Origin: Cokeromyces recurvatus
Lineage: Eukaryota > Mucoromycota > Mucoromycetes > Mucorales > Mucoraceae
Assembly (NCBI RefSeq): GCF_025118155.1
Contig: NW_026251388.1
Span: 1,178,001-1,242,000, forward strand
Reading direction: 5' to 3'
Length of the DNA stretch: 64,000 nt
Shown: piece after piece, positions 1 to 12,201 of the stretch
Layout: the number at the start of each line of letters is the position of its first letter
Numbering within the stretch: position 1 is the stretch's first letter
Program-made: the position numbers and the translations under genes
The notes under the pieces: generated by a model
What the model was told of the DNA's origin: nothing
Databases searched by the model: none
Seen by the model: the letters and a program-made list of their open reading frames with translations, nothing else

Positions 1-1393
<1,393 letters not shown>

Positions 1394-2060
1394 GTTATGA
1401 AAAAATTGGAATGAAAAAAAAAAGTGGGGAAAAAAGAAGAGAAAAAAAGAGAATAAGAAAAAAGGACAAAGCTTTTTATATGCCAGGTACCTTTGCAAAA
1501 AAAATCTTTGCCGGGGTTAACTTGGACAAAAAAATGAGTCTAAATTTTCCTTCTAATTTTTTCGATTTTTGATTACAGGTTATTTCTCCTCATTAAATCT
1601 TAACTAACAGTTGATAGAAAATGCTAGTAAAATGCATATTGTAGCACAAATAAGTGCCTTTTTTTTATTTTATTTTTTTTTTATTTATTTTCTGCATTTA
1701 TTACTTGCAATAAAAAAAAGACTTTGACATAAATTTTATTGCGCAGTATAAAGGCCGTAGTTTTAAATTTATCTTCAAGGATAAACATTATAGGTTATGA
1801 TGCTTTTTTTTTCTATTTTTTTTAACCAATCATTTATTACTTACATAAACGAACAGATTTCAAAATTTAATGGAGTAGATGCATACAAAAAAAAAAGGAA
1901 AAAAGTGATCTTTTCCAAAGCGAACTTCCTTCACTTCTTCTCCTTTCTTTCTTTTTCTTCTTATCTATTAATCATGTTTATTTACTTTTAAATGAAAAGT
2001 CATAATTGTTAAGCAAAAAATCAGGGTATATATTTTCTTGTTTATATACTTGAGCTAATT
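1394..2060. other. Intergenic: upstream region of the Hsp70 gene
   Basis: This is AT-rich sequence between the Hsp70 start (minus strand) and the 3' end of the next minus-strand gene. It should hold the Hsp70 promoter. I looked for clustered nGAAn/nTTCn heat-shock elements and saw no clear run of three units. A/T homopolymer stretches dominate. Confidence 0.5.
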
Positions 2061-2744
2061 TCATGAATCAGAAGCAAGAATTTGTTCAACTGTTCTCAAT
2101 TTTGCGCGTAATTTCTTAAGTTCTTCCTCTCTTTCTGTAATATTCTTTTTCATTCTCTTTGCTGTTTCTATAAGAGGCTCTTTCCAGTCATCACTAAGTA
2201 TACATACGATTAATAAGAATGTACGAATAGGAAAAAAAAAAGAAAAGAAAAGAATTCAATACTCACTTTTCAATAAGCGTTTCATCATTAATAGGTTGCT
2301 CATCATTTATAAGATTAGATATAGCTTGTACTGTTTTATTCATAGGGGCATTTGAAGTAAATTTATGTACTATTGGCTGCTGTTGGTTTTGAGTAGTATT
2401 CACTTTAAGAGCCGGTAAAAGGTTATGATTAGCTTCACCATTTGGCGTTTGTTTATTAATAGTATTAGCTTGTATTATTGTTGGAGACTATTTTCCCCTC
2501 CAAAATAAAAAGAAAACAATTATAAATAAAAGAATAAATAATGTCATTTTTTTATTATTATTACTTCTTTATTCTCGTGAGTTTTTAAATGACGTTTGTA
2601 ATTATACTGTTTGTCAAATTGCTTTTTACATTCCTTGTATTCACATGTAAACATTGTTTTCTCTTTTATCTTTGCACGCCAAACCACATTATTTTCATAT
2701 CTTCGACGCTTGTACAGCTGTTCAGATTTGGCCTCTTCAGACAT
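2061..2744 (-). CDS. Small C2H2 zinc-finger and coiled-coil protein
   Basis: Not recognised as a named gene. Three exons (2744-2565, 2487-2267, 2193-2061) join in frame to 177 residues. Residues about 32-56 form one C2H2 finger (FTCEYKECKKQF, then a paired-His segment ending RHLKTHE). A low-complexity polar middle rich in Asn and Gln follows. The last 35 or so residues form a charged, heptad-like helix (KRMKKNITEREEELKKLR) likely to be a coiled coil. Basic residues before the finger (YKRRRYE) could act as a nuclear signal. A single finger with a dimerising helix suggests a nuclear nucleic-acid-binding or adaptor protein; that role is inference. Introns have GTAATA/AG and GTGAGT/AG ends. Confidence 0.75.
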
Positions 2745-3207
2745 TTATATAGTTAATTGTATAAGTGAAAGGTCAAATTCCTGAACATCTCAGGTTGTTT
2801 TTCTTTAGGTGGTGCAAATAAGACACAATATAAACTAAATTTCAAGGAGGGCGCATTTAGGAAAATTAGTCTAGAAAAAAAAAAGTGCTATCCAATAACC
2901 TTTGTGGGCAATAAGAAATATGTGGAGAGCCAATAGTTACTAATTAAAGAAAGGTACAACAACACTATATCTCTTCTACAGGTGTTTAACCTACTAAAAT
3001 AAGAAAAAAAAACAAGGTTAATAAAAGAGTATGTAATGCAATAACCTTAATTAAAAAGAAGAAGAGAGAGAGGAATAACGTGATTTTTTTTTTTTTGACA
3101 GAATCAAGTCTATGCTTACATCATATTATGTTAATTGTCATAAAACGTAATATTATAAATAGTTCCTTTTTTTTTTTCACTTATTCTATAAAAATTTATT
3201 ACATAAT
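2745..3207. other. Intergenic spacer
   Basis: AT-rich gap between two minus-strand genes. It contains the upstream region of the zinc-finger gene and the 3' flank of the reductase gene. I see no coding or RNA feature. Confidence 0.5.
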
Positions 3208-4194
3208 CTATTCATACAATGCTTCCTTGGCATGAATAAGGTTAACTATAGCTTGATTAGATTTAACACTAATGTTCTTTTTATATCCCATTTTACAAAT
3301 ATATCCATTAATATAATCGATTTCTGTAAGACGATTTGCTTTAATATCTTGAAGGGTAGAGCATATGTTTTCACCTGCTTCTTTGTTGATAGCTAATACC
3401 ATATTCATTAAAGTGTTTACTGATTCACCGGGCAAATCGTCTTTGAAAACATCATAAGCTTCTTCACAAATAGCTCTCATCATTGCAATACCGCCTGGAT
3501 TACCATTTTTAATAGTGCCTATATTCTTGGACATTAGCAAAGATGCCACAGGATTAATGCAGGCATTAACTATTAATTTCTTATACATCTTGACACGAAT
3601 TTCTTCCCAAGATAATTGTGCAGCTTGTAATTCAGGCGTCTCAATGATTTTTTGTAATAATTTAGATTCTTGAATTGTTACTGAAGAATGATCTTTAGTT
3701 GGAAATTGACCAATACGTAATGCGTCGGGATCCTGATATCCTGAGTGATGACATATATCATAAGAGGCTATACGTTCAACTGCATGACGATTGACGCCTA
3801 TTAATATTGTAGGAGGTGCTTTATTTGGCCATAAATTGTCAACTAATTCCTCAGCAACACCCATACCATTTTGCAGCAATAGAATAGTGCTCTGTGAAGA
3901 GAGACGTGGTATGACTTGTTTTATAGCATTTAAAGTATGATTAGCCTTAGTAGAAACGATAAGAGACTCAATAGGAGGCTTATTAGCATTTTCACCTACG
4001 ACATCAGCATCGAAACCAGCAATGACATTAGCTTTTCCTTGACAACGATAAGTGATGCTATTTTGTTTATTTTTAAAGTCCTCAAAATGGGACTGTGAAC
4101 GAAGAAGAAGAGTTACCTTATTCTGATGTGATTTAAGAACAGCACCAATATGACAACCAATGGCACCAGTTCCTAAAATATGAATATTAACCAT
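3208..4194 (-). CDS. PAN5: 2-dehydropantoate 2-reductase (ketopantoate reductase)
   Basis: Reduces ketopantoate to pantoate with NADPH, a step toward pantothenate and coenzyme A. It is a single-exon gene of 328 residues, the normal size for the PanE/ApbA family. The N terminus has the Rossmann dinucleotide motif GTGAIG (residues 8-13). The middle has the LLLQNGMG segment. The C-terminal helical domain starts near residue 200 with the family's conserved Lys/Asn motif (KLIVNACINPVASLL) and ends with the typical E-I-D-Y-INGY segment. No targeting peptide is apparent, so it is probably cytosolic. The start is the first ATG, directly before the Rossmann strand. It is head to head with the CCT theta gene across 1.4 kb. 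The symbol follows the yeast name and rests on family membership. Confidence 0.9.
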   Translation of the reverse strand: MVNIHILGTGAIGCHIGAVLKSHQNKVTLLLRSQSHFEDFKNKQNSITYRCQGKANVIAGFDADVVGENANKPPIESLIVSTKANHTLNAIKQVIPRLSSQSTILLLQNGMGVAEELVDNLWPNKAPPTILIGVNRHAVERIASYDICHHSGYQDPDALRIGQFPTKDHSSVTIQESKLLQKIIETPELQAAQLSWEEIRVKMYKKLIVNACINPVASLLMSKNIGTIKNGNPGGIAMMRAICEEAYDVFKDDLPGESVNTLMNMVLAINKEAGENICSTLQDIKANRLTEIDYINGYICKMGYKKNISVKSNQAIVNLIHAKEALYE

Positions 4195-5559
4195 GAGAGA
4201 GGAAGTAAAAGTAAAAGTAAAAATAAAAATAGAAATAAAGGATTCACTTTTAAATATTTTTAATCGTATTTATTTCTCGGAGATTTCGTAAGTTTTATTG
4301 AAGACAAACCGACACATCCTATCTATCTATGGCTAAACATGTTACACTTAACAGTGATCTATTTACTGTTATTGTTGCTTTTTTTTAACTATAATAAAAA
4401 TGTTATATATAAGATAGAATGAATAAAAACTTTAGATGTCTTATTTTGTTGACTGTCATAGTAGACATTTAAAGGAAAAGGAAAAGTTTTGGCTGAATTC
4501 GTTGAAATAATTATTTTCTTTTTTTCGGATAGTCATAGATGCTTATAACGTTTCTGCGATATATCCTAGCCTCTGTAATGAGAGATAACAGAGTCAATAT
4601 TATTTTACAACTTTGAGAGTAGTGTGTGTTATGTATTCTAAATAACTCGATATCTTCTACGACAAGTAACTAATCATCTATTGTCTATTGTACAATATGT
4701 ATATCTTTTAAGCTACACTCCATATTTGTTTTAAGCACTAGTCGAATAATAGGATAATTTAAATGGTTGTTTGGTTTTAATTCAGATAAAAGTGATGTTT
4801 TACCTTGCCTAACTATTTCTTATAAGAGACTGTTAAGCTTAGTTATTGAAATAACATAAAGATATGCTAATAGACATAGAGCAAATAAATTCAATTTATG
4901 AGCGTGGGGGTGATATATTTTATAATCTACATTAGGAATAATCTACAATAACTAAACGTCAGTTAATTATTGAATACATTAGATATCTAAGTCTAAACTA
5001 CACTCAAGCCTCACGCGCATAATTTAGTAAGCTTCTTCATTCATACTAACAATTTTAGCAATCCTTCTTTAGCTGAAAGAAGCAAAAGTTCCCTCATGAG
5101 TATATGCTGTAAAAAAAACAAAAAAAAACAATTCTTGTTATGACTATCATCCTCAAATCGTCCCTCTTGCAAAAAAAAAAAAAAAAAAAATTATGCTATT
5201 GTAAGCTTCAAATTTTTATTTTATAAATATAGTGTACTTTACTTTAAAAAAAAGCAATTTATATCGAGATATATAACATTAAATAGCATTCTCTTTCTTT
5301 TTATATTTGATTCTTCTTTATTGTTATATTTATGGTATCATTATTTATTTTATTTTCTTCTTAGCCATTCATTATTTAACGGTGCGGGCACTATACACTA
5401 AATTTTAGCCAATGTAAGGATGAGTGTGACTATTAGTACACAACATTTTCTTTTCCCTTTTTTGACAGATTTTTTTTTTAAAAAAAAAAAAAAAAGAAAC
5501 TCCTGGAATAAATTATTTATATTTTTTCTTTTAAAAACAGAACGCGTGAATAGATCAAG
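4195..5559. other. Divergent intergenic region
   Basis: About 1.4 kb of AT-rich DNA between the reductase gene (minus) and the CCT theta gene (plus). It must contain both promoters. I see no ORF of weight, no tRNA and no clear repeat beyond A/T homopolymers. Confidence 0.5.
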
Positions 5560-7461
5560 ATGGCATTGCGTGTACCTAAAAGCACTCTTCCTCAACTCTT
5601 TAAAGATGGTTATAAAGTAATTTTAACATTCCAAAGAATAAAAAAGATGTTTCTTGTAGCTTTTAATGATTAATATGTACATGTATTATTTTTTGATATT
5701 ATATTTTAGTTTCAACAAGGTGTAGAAGAAGCTGTTCTTCGTAATATTGATGCTACTCATGAACTTTCTGAAGTTGTTAGAACTTCTATGGGACCTAATG
5801 GTAAAAAAAAAAATGAAATTCAATGTATAATTCTACTTTTTAAGAGAATTTGAAATTTATATATTTATATATATTTAGGCCGTAATAAGATGATCATCAA
5901 CCATCTAGAGAAGCTTTTTGTTACTAACGATGCTGCTACCATCATTCGGGAACTTGATGTTATTCATCCTGCTGCTAAGCTTATGGTGATGGCCTCTCAA
6001 CAACAAGAGAGTGAGTTAGGTGACAATACTAATTTAGTCATCGTCTTTGCCGGTGAACTTTTACAAAAGGCTGCTGATCTTTTAAAACTCGGTCTTCATC
6101 CTTCAGAAGTTGTTCAAGGTTATGAATTAGCTAGAGATCGTGCTTTAGCCATCCTCGAAGGTAATCACATTTGTATATAATGTATGCCTTTTTTTGTGTT
6201 CTAACATTTATTTTTATTATTATTTATTTATTTTTTAGAATTATCTATGGATAAGGTCAAGTCATTAACAGATCGCAATGAACTTTTAAAGATTGTTAAA
6301 GGCACAATTTCTTCAAAGCAATATGGTTATGAGAGCTTTTTAGGAGATTTAGTTGTTGAAGCAGCATTAAATATTATGCCCAAAAACCCTAAAGATTTCA
6401 ATGTTGATAATGTCCGTGTTGTTAAAGTGATGGGTTCTAGTATTCATGAATCCCGTGTTGTCCGTGGTATGGTGTTTGGACGTGAGCCTGAAGGCATTGT
6501 ACAAAACGTAAAGAAAGCCAAAATTGCTGTTTTTACTTGCCCCTTGGACATTTCACAAACGGAAACAAAAGGCACAGTTTTGATTCATAATGCACAAGAA
6601 ATGTTGAATTTCAGTAAAGATGAAGAAAAACAAGTAGAAAAGATCTTCCAAGAATTGGCTGAAGCAGGTGTTAAAGTTGTAGTTACAGGAAATGGTATCG
6701 GAGAGCTTGCTCTTCATTATTTGAATAGATACAATATTATGGCTGTTAAAGTACTTTCTAAATTTGATTTACGTCGTCTTTGTCGTGTTATTGGTGCCAC
6801 CGCCCTTGCTCGTTTAGGTACTCCTATGGCTGAAGAAATGGGTGAATGTGATGTTGTTGAGACAGTTGAAATTGGTTCTAATCGAGTTACTGTTTTCCGT
6901 CAAGAAGAATCAGACATCTCTCGTACAACTACCATCGTCATTCGTGGAGCTACACAAAATCATATGGATGATATTGAACGTGCTGTAGATGATGGTGTTA
7001 ATATGATTAAGGCTGCTACTCGTAATCCACTTTTATTAGCCGGTGCTGGTGCTGTTGAAATGGAATTGAATAAACGTCTTCAACAAGTAGCTGCTAAAAC
7101 ACCAGGTTTGAACCAACATGCTATTAAAAAGTATGCAGAAGCCTTAGAGGTCGTCCCTCGTACACTTTGTGAAAATGCTGGTATGGATGCTACAGCTGTC
7201 CTTTCACGCTTGTATGCAGCACATTATCAAGAAGGTGATGCTGGTTTAAATATTGGTATCGATGTTGAGAATGAAACAGATGGTACTTTAGATGCTAGTA
7301 AGGCAACCATTTTTGATTCTTTTGCCTCAAAGTATAGTGCATATAAGTTAGCCTCTGATGCTGCGATAACTGTTCTTCGCGTTGATCAAATTATTATGTC
7401 AAAACCTGCAGGTGGTCCTAAGCCTCTTAAGAAAGACGGTCATTGGGATGAAGATGATTAA
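5560..7461 (+). CDS. CCT8: T-complex chaperonin subunit theta (CCT8)
   Basis: Subunit of the cytosolic TRiC/CCT ring that folds actin, tubulin and WD40 proteins. Four exons (5560-5616, 5710-5800, 5879-6160, 6239-7461) give 550 residues, the usual subunit size. Group II chaperonin motifs are present: the nucleotide-binding loop SMGPNGRNKMI, TNDAATIIREL, and a GDNTNLV segment where most subunits have GDGTT. The apical domain and the C-terminal ATPase segment are complete. The theta assignment rests on the N terminus (ALRVPKS...LFKDGYK), the GPNGRNK loop and the C-terminal RVDQIIMSKPAGGPK segment, which resemble yeast Cct8. All introns are GT-AG and 62-93 bp long. The first exon is short, so gene finders may miss it. 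Confidence 0.93.
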
Positions 7462-7669
7462 TTTGTTTTACTATAATTTTATTGTATTTAAACATTATAT
7501 CAATATATACATGTATATCTAAAAAAAAAAAAAAGGGTCCAAACAATGATTTATTAGCTGAGTTATTTTCTCAAAATACGTATTTCTTTTTTTATTTGTT
7601 TTTTTTTTTTTTTTTTTTATTTTTACTATTTTATTTTTTTGTTTCAATCGTAATCGGATTATTTGAATA

Positions 7670-8447
7670 ATGTTAAGTGTTTTGCATCTTGTTGCATACG
7701 CTGCAACTGGGCTCGCCTTTTGTTCTGTTGTGCTTAGTTTAGGTAAAGACAAAGAAAGAAAGAAAGAAAGAAATAAAGGAAGAAAAAAAAGTGTACATTG
7801 TTCGTCATTAACAATTATGCAATATTAAGCATGTGGACTTTATTATCTTGCTGAATTGGTAAAAAATTAAGGAAATTTGGGTTAAAAGATTTTTTTTTAA
7901 AAGGTAACAATGTATTAGATAGAAGAGTATTCTGTATACACAAAAAAAGTTATTAAAACGTTGACAATTGTATGTTATTTTCGAGACTAAGTTAGTAAAG
8001 GAAAAAAAGAAAAGAAAAGAAAAGAAAAAGTTATATTAAGTTTATATACTTTCCATTTAGATAATTATATCTTTACACGTATTATTCTGGATATTTGATC
8101 GTTTACCATTTTTTCATTTGGCCTTTTCAATTTTTTGTCATTGTGTCTATAGTTTAAATTTGAAAACATTTCCCTTTATCAGTTTGACAGGACTTCCTTT
8201 TATTGGCAGTTGCAGTAAAATTATATTTATTGTAGTTATTATTATATCTGAAATGTACTGATTTATATATTTATATTAGTACTTGTATTTGCTGATCATT
8301 TCTTATGGTTCAAGTATTTCACAACACATTACAGGCCATTTATGGACATTGCAGCCTTCTTTGGTTTATGTGTTTGGTTAGTTCCTTTTGCTTATTTTAT
8401 TAGTTTGAGTGCTAATGATAATGCATTACCTACAAGTGGTAAGTTTG

Positions 8448-8478
<31 letters not shown>

Positions 8479-8751
8479 ATGTGTATAATTAACTGAAGAG
8501 ATTTGGCATATATTGTCCGGGTAGACCCAGCATTTGTAGATGCTATTCCACATCAACATAAACAGGGCTTAATGAAGACGTTATTAAGTTATATTGGTGT
8601 AAAAACACAAGATACTACTATGCTCACCACTTCTGCAGCAGATTTCAATTCAACAACAAATACAAATATATACAACCAACCGTCTATGGGTGTCACGTCT
8701 AGTATTCATTACACACCACCAAGAGATATCCAAAATAGAAAGACGTTGTAA
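7670..8751 (+). CDS. SVP26: Svp26/TEX261 family ER-Golgi membrane protein
   Basis: Member of the TEX261/Svp26 family, whose yeast member is an adaptor that loads Golgi mannosyltransferases into COPII vesicles. Six exons are needed: 7670-7742, 7830-7858, 7919-7969, 8061-8214, 8280-8438 and 8501-8751. The two 29- and 51-base exons are easy to miss. The reading passes through family landmarks: CGLYYLAEL, IEEYSV, the FDRLPFF region, FPFISLTGLPF, a VFADHFLWFKYF segment and a SLSANDNALP loop. Four or so hydrophobic helices are visible. The roughly 80-residue tail is polar and poorly conserved. Exon phases agree throughout, and spacing between IEEY and the F-D/E-R-x-P motif matches my memory of the human protein. 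The splice model is mine and should be checked against RNA. Confidence 0.85.
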
Positions 8752-9200
8752 TAAACACAAAAAAAAACTTATTTTTTGCAATTACTATAGAATATAATCA
8801 TGACTTGTCTATATCAAAGATTTTTCTTAAAAGTTTATATTTTTGTTGAATGAGATAATGTAGAAAAACAGTTCTGCATTCATTCAACTATTCGTTATAC
8901 TTTTGCTTATTTTCCTTTGTTAACCTTTTATATCCTTGTTTTTTTTCTTGACACTTTCCCTACTCAGTCTAGTCAATAGGAAGAATGTCACGATGTTGAA
9001 TTAAATTAATCAAATTCATATTTAAAGAGCTTAACTCTTCCCTGCTACTATTCAAACTATTTTGTGTTGACATAAGGATTTATTGTTACGATTAAACATT
9101 TTTATTTTTTATTTTTATTATTTTTATAAATTAAAATTTATAAAGCGACCTATGAGCACATAATATCTTTGTTATATTGCATTGCCTAGGTCAGTTCAAA
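8752..9200. other. Intergenic spacer
   Basis: AT-rich 3' flank of the Svp26-like gene leading into mobile DNA. No gene or RNA feature is seen. Confidence 0.5.
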
Positions 9201-10315
9201 CTATGTGGAAAAAAAAGTATCTAAAAATCCTCTTACGGAACAAGAGATAAAAAGGTAAAGGAAAGGAAAAAGAGAAGGTGAGAAAGAAAGGGGAATATTG
9301 CTAACAAGTTTAAAGGGACAACCAGTTGAGTAATTTCCTGCCTGGATCAAGAAGTGGAGTGGGGGTAGTTTGTCGTGTATTAAGTAATCCATTTCCTGTA
9401 GAATGGTGTACGAAACTGGCCAGCGATAGAGCTGGGCAGAAACATCATGAGATGTTCAGTACTTATGCTAAGGGAGATGATTTAAAAGAAAGGAAAGGGG
9501 ATCTGCAATTAATTGTGGCAGGAATAAACGGATGTGCATGTGCAAGCATTCAGTGGCGTGTGACCGACTAAAAGTGTACATAAGGATAATATGGACAGGC
9601 TTTAGGTATTCCTCCGGGTAACCAACCAAGACGCCCTCGAATGGTTCGACTGTGCTCACTGTGTGTTATGGGTGACCAAAGTATCGGATCAATAATCAGA
9701 TTGGGGCGGCAAGCGGAAAGCAAAACAGAATGTGTTCCGTCATGTAGTTGTTGAAGACTTTCTTCAAGAAATTCTTGATGATGTTTCCGAAAGGAGCGTT
9801 GGTCTAACGGAATGGAGTTGGCGGCACAGAGTCTTCAGTATGGTGTTCGAATGAATTTATACCATGAGTGTTGAAAGCGAAGGCTTGAAGCTCAGGAAGT
9901 AATTTAGCGAGCAAAGTATCATCCGGTAAATCAATAGCACGGAAAACGGATTAGACCTGCAGAATGGACACCCTAACCTTCATCGATGGTTGGTTTACCA
10001 TATGAGGCATCACCTTTACTGATGATCGACTAGAGCCACCAAATATCCGTCTTATGCATGTGTTTTGACAAGATTCCAGTTGTTGGATATCCTTTGTACT
10101 GAGTAGACTAATAGCTAGACCATATTCAAGTTGTGATCGGACTATCTACGTGTAAAAGCGAGTAGCCAGTAAACGATTAAATCCCTTGGGGTTAACCCCA
10201 ATAGATGCCATTTGTTTCATTGTTTGTAGGGCTTTGTTAGTATTATTTTGCACGAGTTTAGCTGTACCTAAGAATCCTCCTGTCTTGTTGTATTTGTACA
10301 TAACATCATAAAGAT
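9201..10315 (-). mobile_element. Degenerate LINE 3' end (non-LTR retrotransposon)
   Basis: Noticeably richer in G+C than its surroundings. Read on the minus strand from about 10315, the translation contains reverse-transcriptase tail motifs typical of non-LTR elements: GFLGTAKLVQNN, GVNPKGFNRLLATRFY, then VRSQLEYGLAI. Several stop codons follow, then fragments including SRSHATECLHMHI and a DPLSFLLNHLP segment. It ends with MDYLIHDKLPPL, a pyrimidine-rich stretch and AGGATTTTTAGATACTTTT. Many in-frame stops and frame changes show it is dead. The same C-terminal segments recur on the plus strand at about 11084-11530, so both are copies of one family. The 5' boundary is approximate. Confidence 0.7.
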
Positions 10316-10392
10316 AGAATGAAACATAAATGTTAAATATTCATTACACAATAATGTTGTACAAAAAATATCATTATGTCAAACATAAATTA

Positions 10393-11081
10393 TGTTATTT
10401 TGAGTATAAAAGATAAGGAAAGAGAAAACAGAAAAGACAAGTCTATGAAAACTCTGCATAGTTTATTAAGAGAAAAATATTATGGAAAAATGACAAGGAC
10501 TATTTATATGTTTTGCAAGATAAGTGATATTAATAGAAGTATGATTTGGATAAGTGAATACTGCTATAATAAAGCATTATGTGTAAATGTTGTCAGTGTA
10601 AATGTTGTCAGTATAAATGTTGTCTCCGAATAATTCTGCTTGTAATAAGATATATTTTTATCTTTAATCTCCCTGAGCTGTCGCTGCTACTAATTATTAT
10701 TTCTGGGATAAGCAACACGTTAATATTAATTCAAGTGAATATTCCCGCTATAACAATACATGCTACTATTATCATTATCATCCTCTAAGATGTTATTACA
10801 TAACAATATTCAACATTATAGATGTATATAGAATATGCATGACTTATATAAGTGATTATGTAATTGCATATAAAAGCCATAACCCTATTGAATTCTTATT
10901 ATTACATAATACAATATATATAATTATTTTTAATGCTCGTATACTCTAACACTGACTGTTATTAAAACTGAATGTAGAATGAATATTATGCTGTGAAGTA
11001 CAATAAACTAGTTTTATTTGTATAAATAAATGATGGTTTATTTATATTAACTTAGTTGTAAAGACGACTACAATCATAACA
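10393..11081 (-). repeat. LTR copy A (solo, inverted relative to the gypsy element)
   Basis: About 689 bp. On the minus strand it starts TGTTATGATTGTAG and ends AAAATAACA, so the ends form a short TGTTAT/ATAACA inverted pair with TG...CA termini. It aligns over its length with the copies at 16997-17680 and 18763-19465, which lie in the other orientation. Shared landmarks are a TATAAATAG box, three tandem copies of a roughly 15-bp unit containing TGACAACATTT, and an AATAAA near the 3' end. The flanking 5 bp do not match as a target-site duplication. It abuts LINE fragments on both sides, apparently inserted into or next to them. Confidence 0.75.
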
Positions 11082-11083
11082 GC

Positions 11084-11428
11084 CATGCTCACAAGATCTC
11101 ATGCTATATGGTGCCTACATATGCATCGACGATTACAAATGCCTTTGACCGAACCCGACCCTTTGTCCTTCCTCCTTGAATAAGCTGCCAAATAAACAAA
11201 AACGCAGGCCACCAATCTCATCAGCTTTCAACTCATCTGTCTTTTCCGCCTGGACGATTTGTTGGCTTGCTATGTGCCTTATACTTTTTGAACTTGACTA
11301 TCTCCATCATGGTAAACTTCCTCCAGAAACTGCCCCCCTTGGTACGAAACTTGTAAACTGGTTACGTAACTCTGAATCTAGTATTTGTTGATATATCTTG
11401 CTTTTCCTCTTCCCCTCTCTCTCTCTCT

Positions 11429-11486
<58 letters not shown>

Positions 11487-11530
11487 TACCCTTTTGCCTA
11501 TCGAAAGGTTTTTTAGTACTTTTATCCTTT
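11084..11530 (+). mobile_element. LINE 3' end fragment, plus strand
   Basis: Begins directly after LTR copy A. Translated pieces RSHAIWCLHMHRRLQ and TEPDPLSFLL, then after a frame change ELDYLHHGKLPPE, parallel the minus-strand LINE tail at 9201-10315. The 3' part is pyrimidine-rich and contains a (CT)n run followed by 54 T (11432-11485). It then reads AGGTTTTTTAGTACTTTTATCC, the counterpart of the other copy's 3' end. Only the last 150 or so codons of the element remain. There is no intact ORF. Confidence 0.65.
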
Positions 11531-12201
11531 CTCGAACTGACCCGGAAAATCCAATACGCTAGTATTATGTGCTCACATGGGTTGTTTATAAAAAATTTTT
11601 GTTATAAATAAAATAATTCTTTAATCGTATTATGCATTCATTGGAGTTTGATAGCGGGTATAGCACAAGGTATTTGCCTAATCAATTATACTTTAGTTTG
11701 TTATCTAAGTGTACATTATATACATACTGTATTAGAGTATTTTATATGATTAGAGAGGTGGAGCCCCCATCAAGAGTCTCTATTAAATTACTAAGCTACT
11801 TCTTAGATATAACATGGATCCATTTCAGCCTTAAAGACAAAGATTATGTTCTTTACAATAATAAAGGATAAAGCAAGTTAATATACCATTACTCAACCAT
11901 AATGCTATAGAATCATAATATTATTATTCTCGATATATTACTAATTCCTTTACTAGATATAAACGAATTACATGCTTAAAAAGAATGTACCATCTCAAAT
12001 ATTTCTATTATTGATAAGATGGTTTCTCTTTTTTTTAAATTTTATCTGATGATTAGTTTCCCCTGGAAATAATATGTTGGTTTCAAAAAATAATAATAGG
12101 TATAATGTTTGATTTATTTTTTAATTGCACTATAAGTGTTCATTTGAAGTACATATATTTATCAAACTTTGAGATGGGATAGAGAAAAGTCTTTTCTTTT
12201 T
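11531..12201. other. Intergenic spacer
   Basis: AT-rich DNA between the LINE fragment and the Lys-rich gene. A 79-codon ORF at 11632-11871 has no recognisable motif and no supporting context, so I do not call it. Confidence 0.4.

Noticed and set aside
9326..9571. 81-codon plus-strand ORF
   Set aside because: It lies antisense to the LINE fragment, whose minus-strand translation shows family motifs. No motif is seen in this frame.
10579..10788. Cys-rich ORF (CKCCQCKCC...) that appears again at 17135-17470 on the other strand
   Set aside because: Looks like a small Cys-rich peptide family, but it is a translation of the TGACAACATTT tandem units inside LTR copies. It lies antisense to the LTR's own promoter.
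11632..11871. 79-codon ORF after the LINE fragment
   Set aside because: No motif, no splice context and AT-driven composition; chance ORF is likely.
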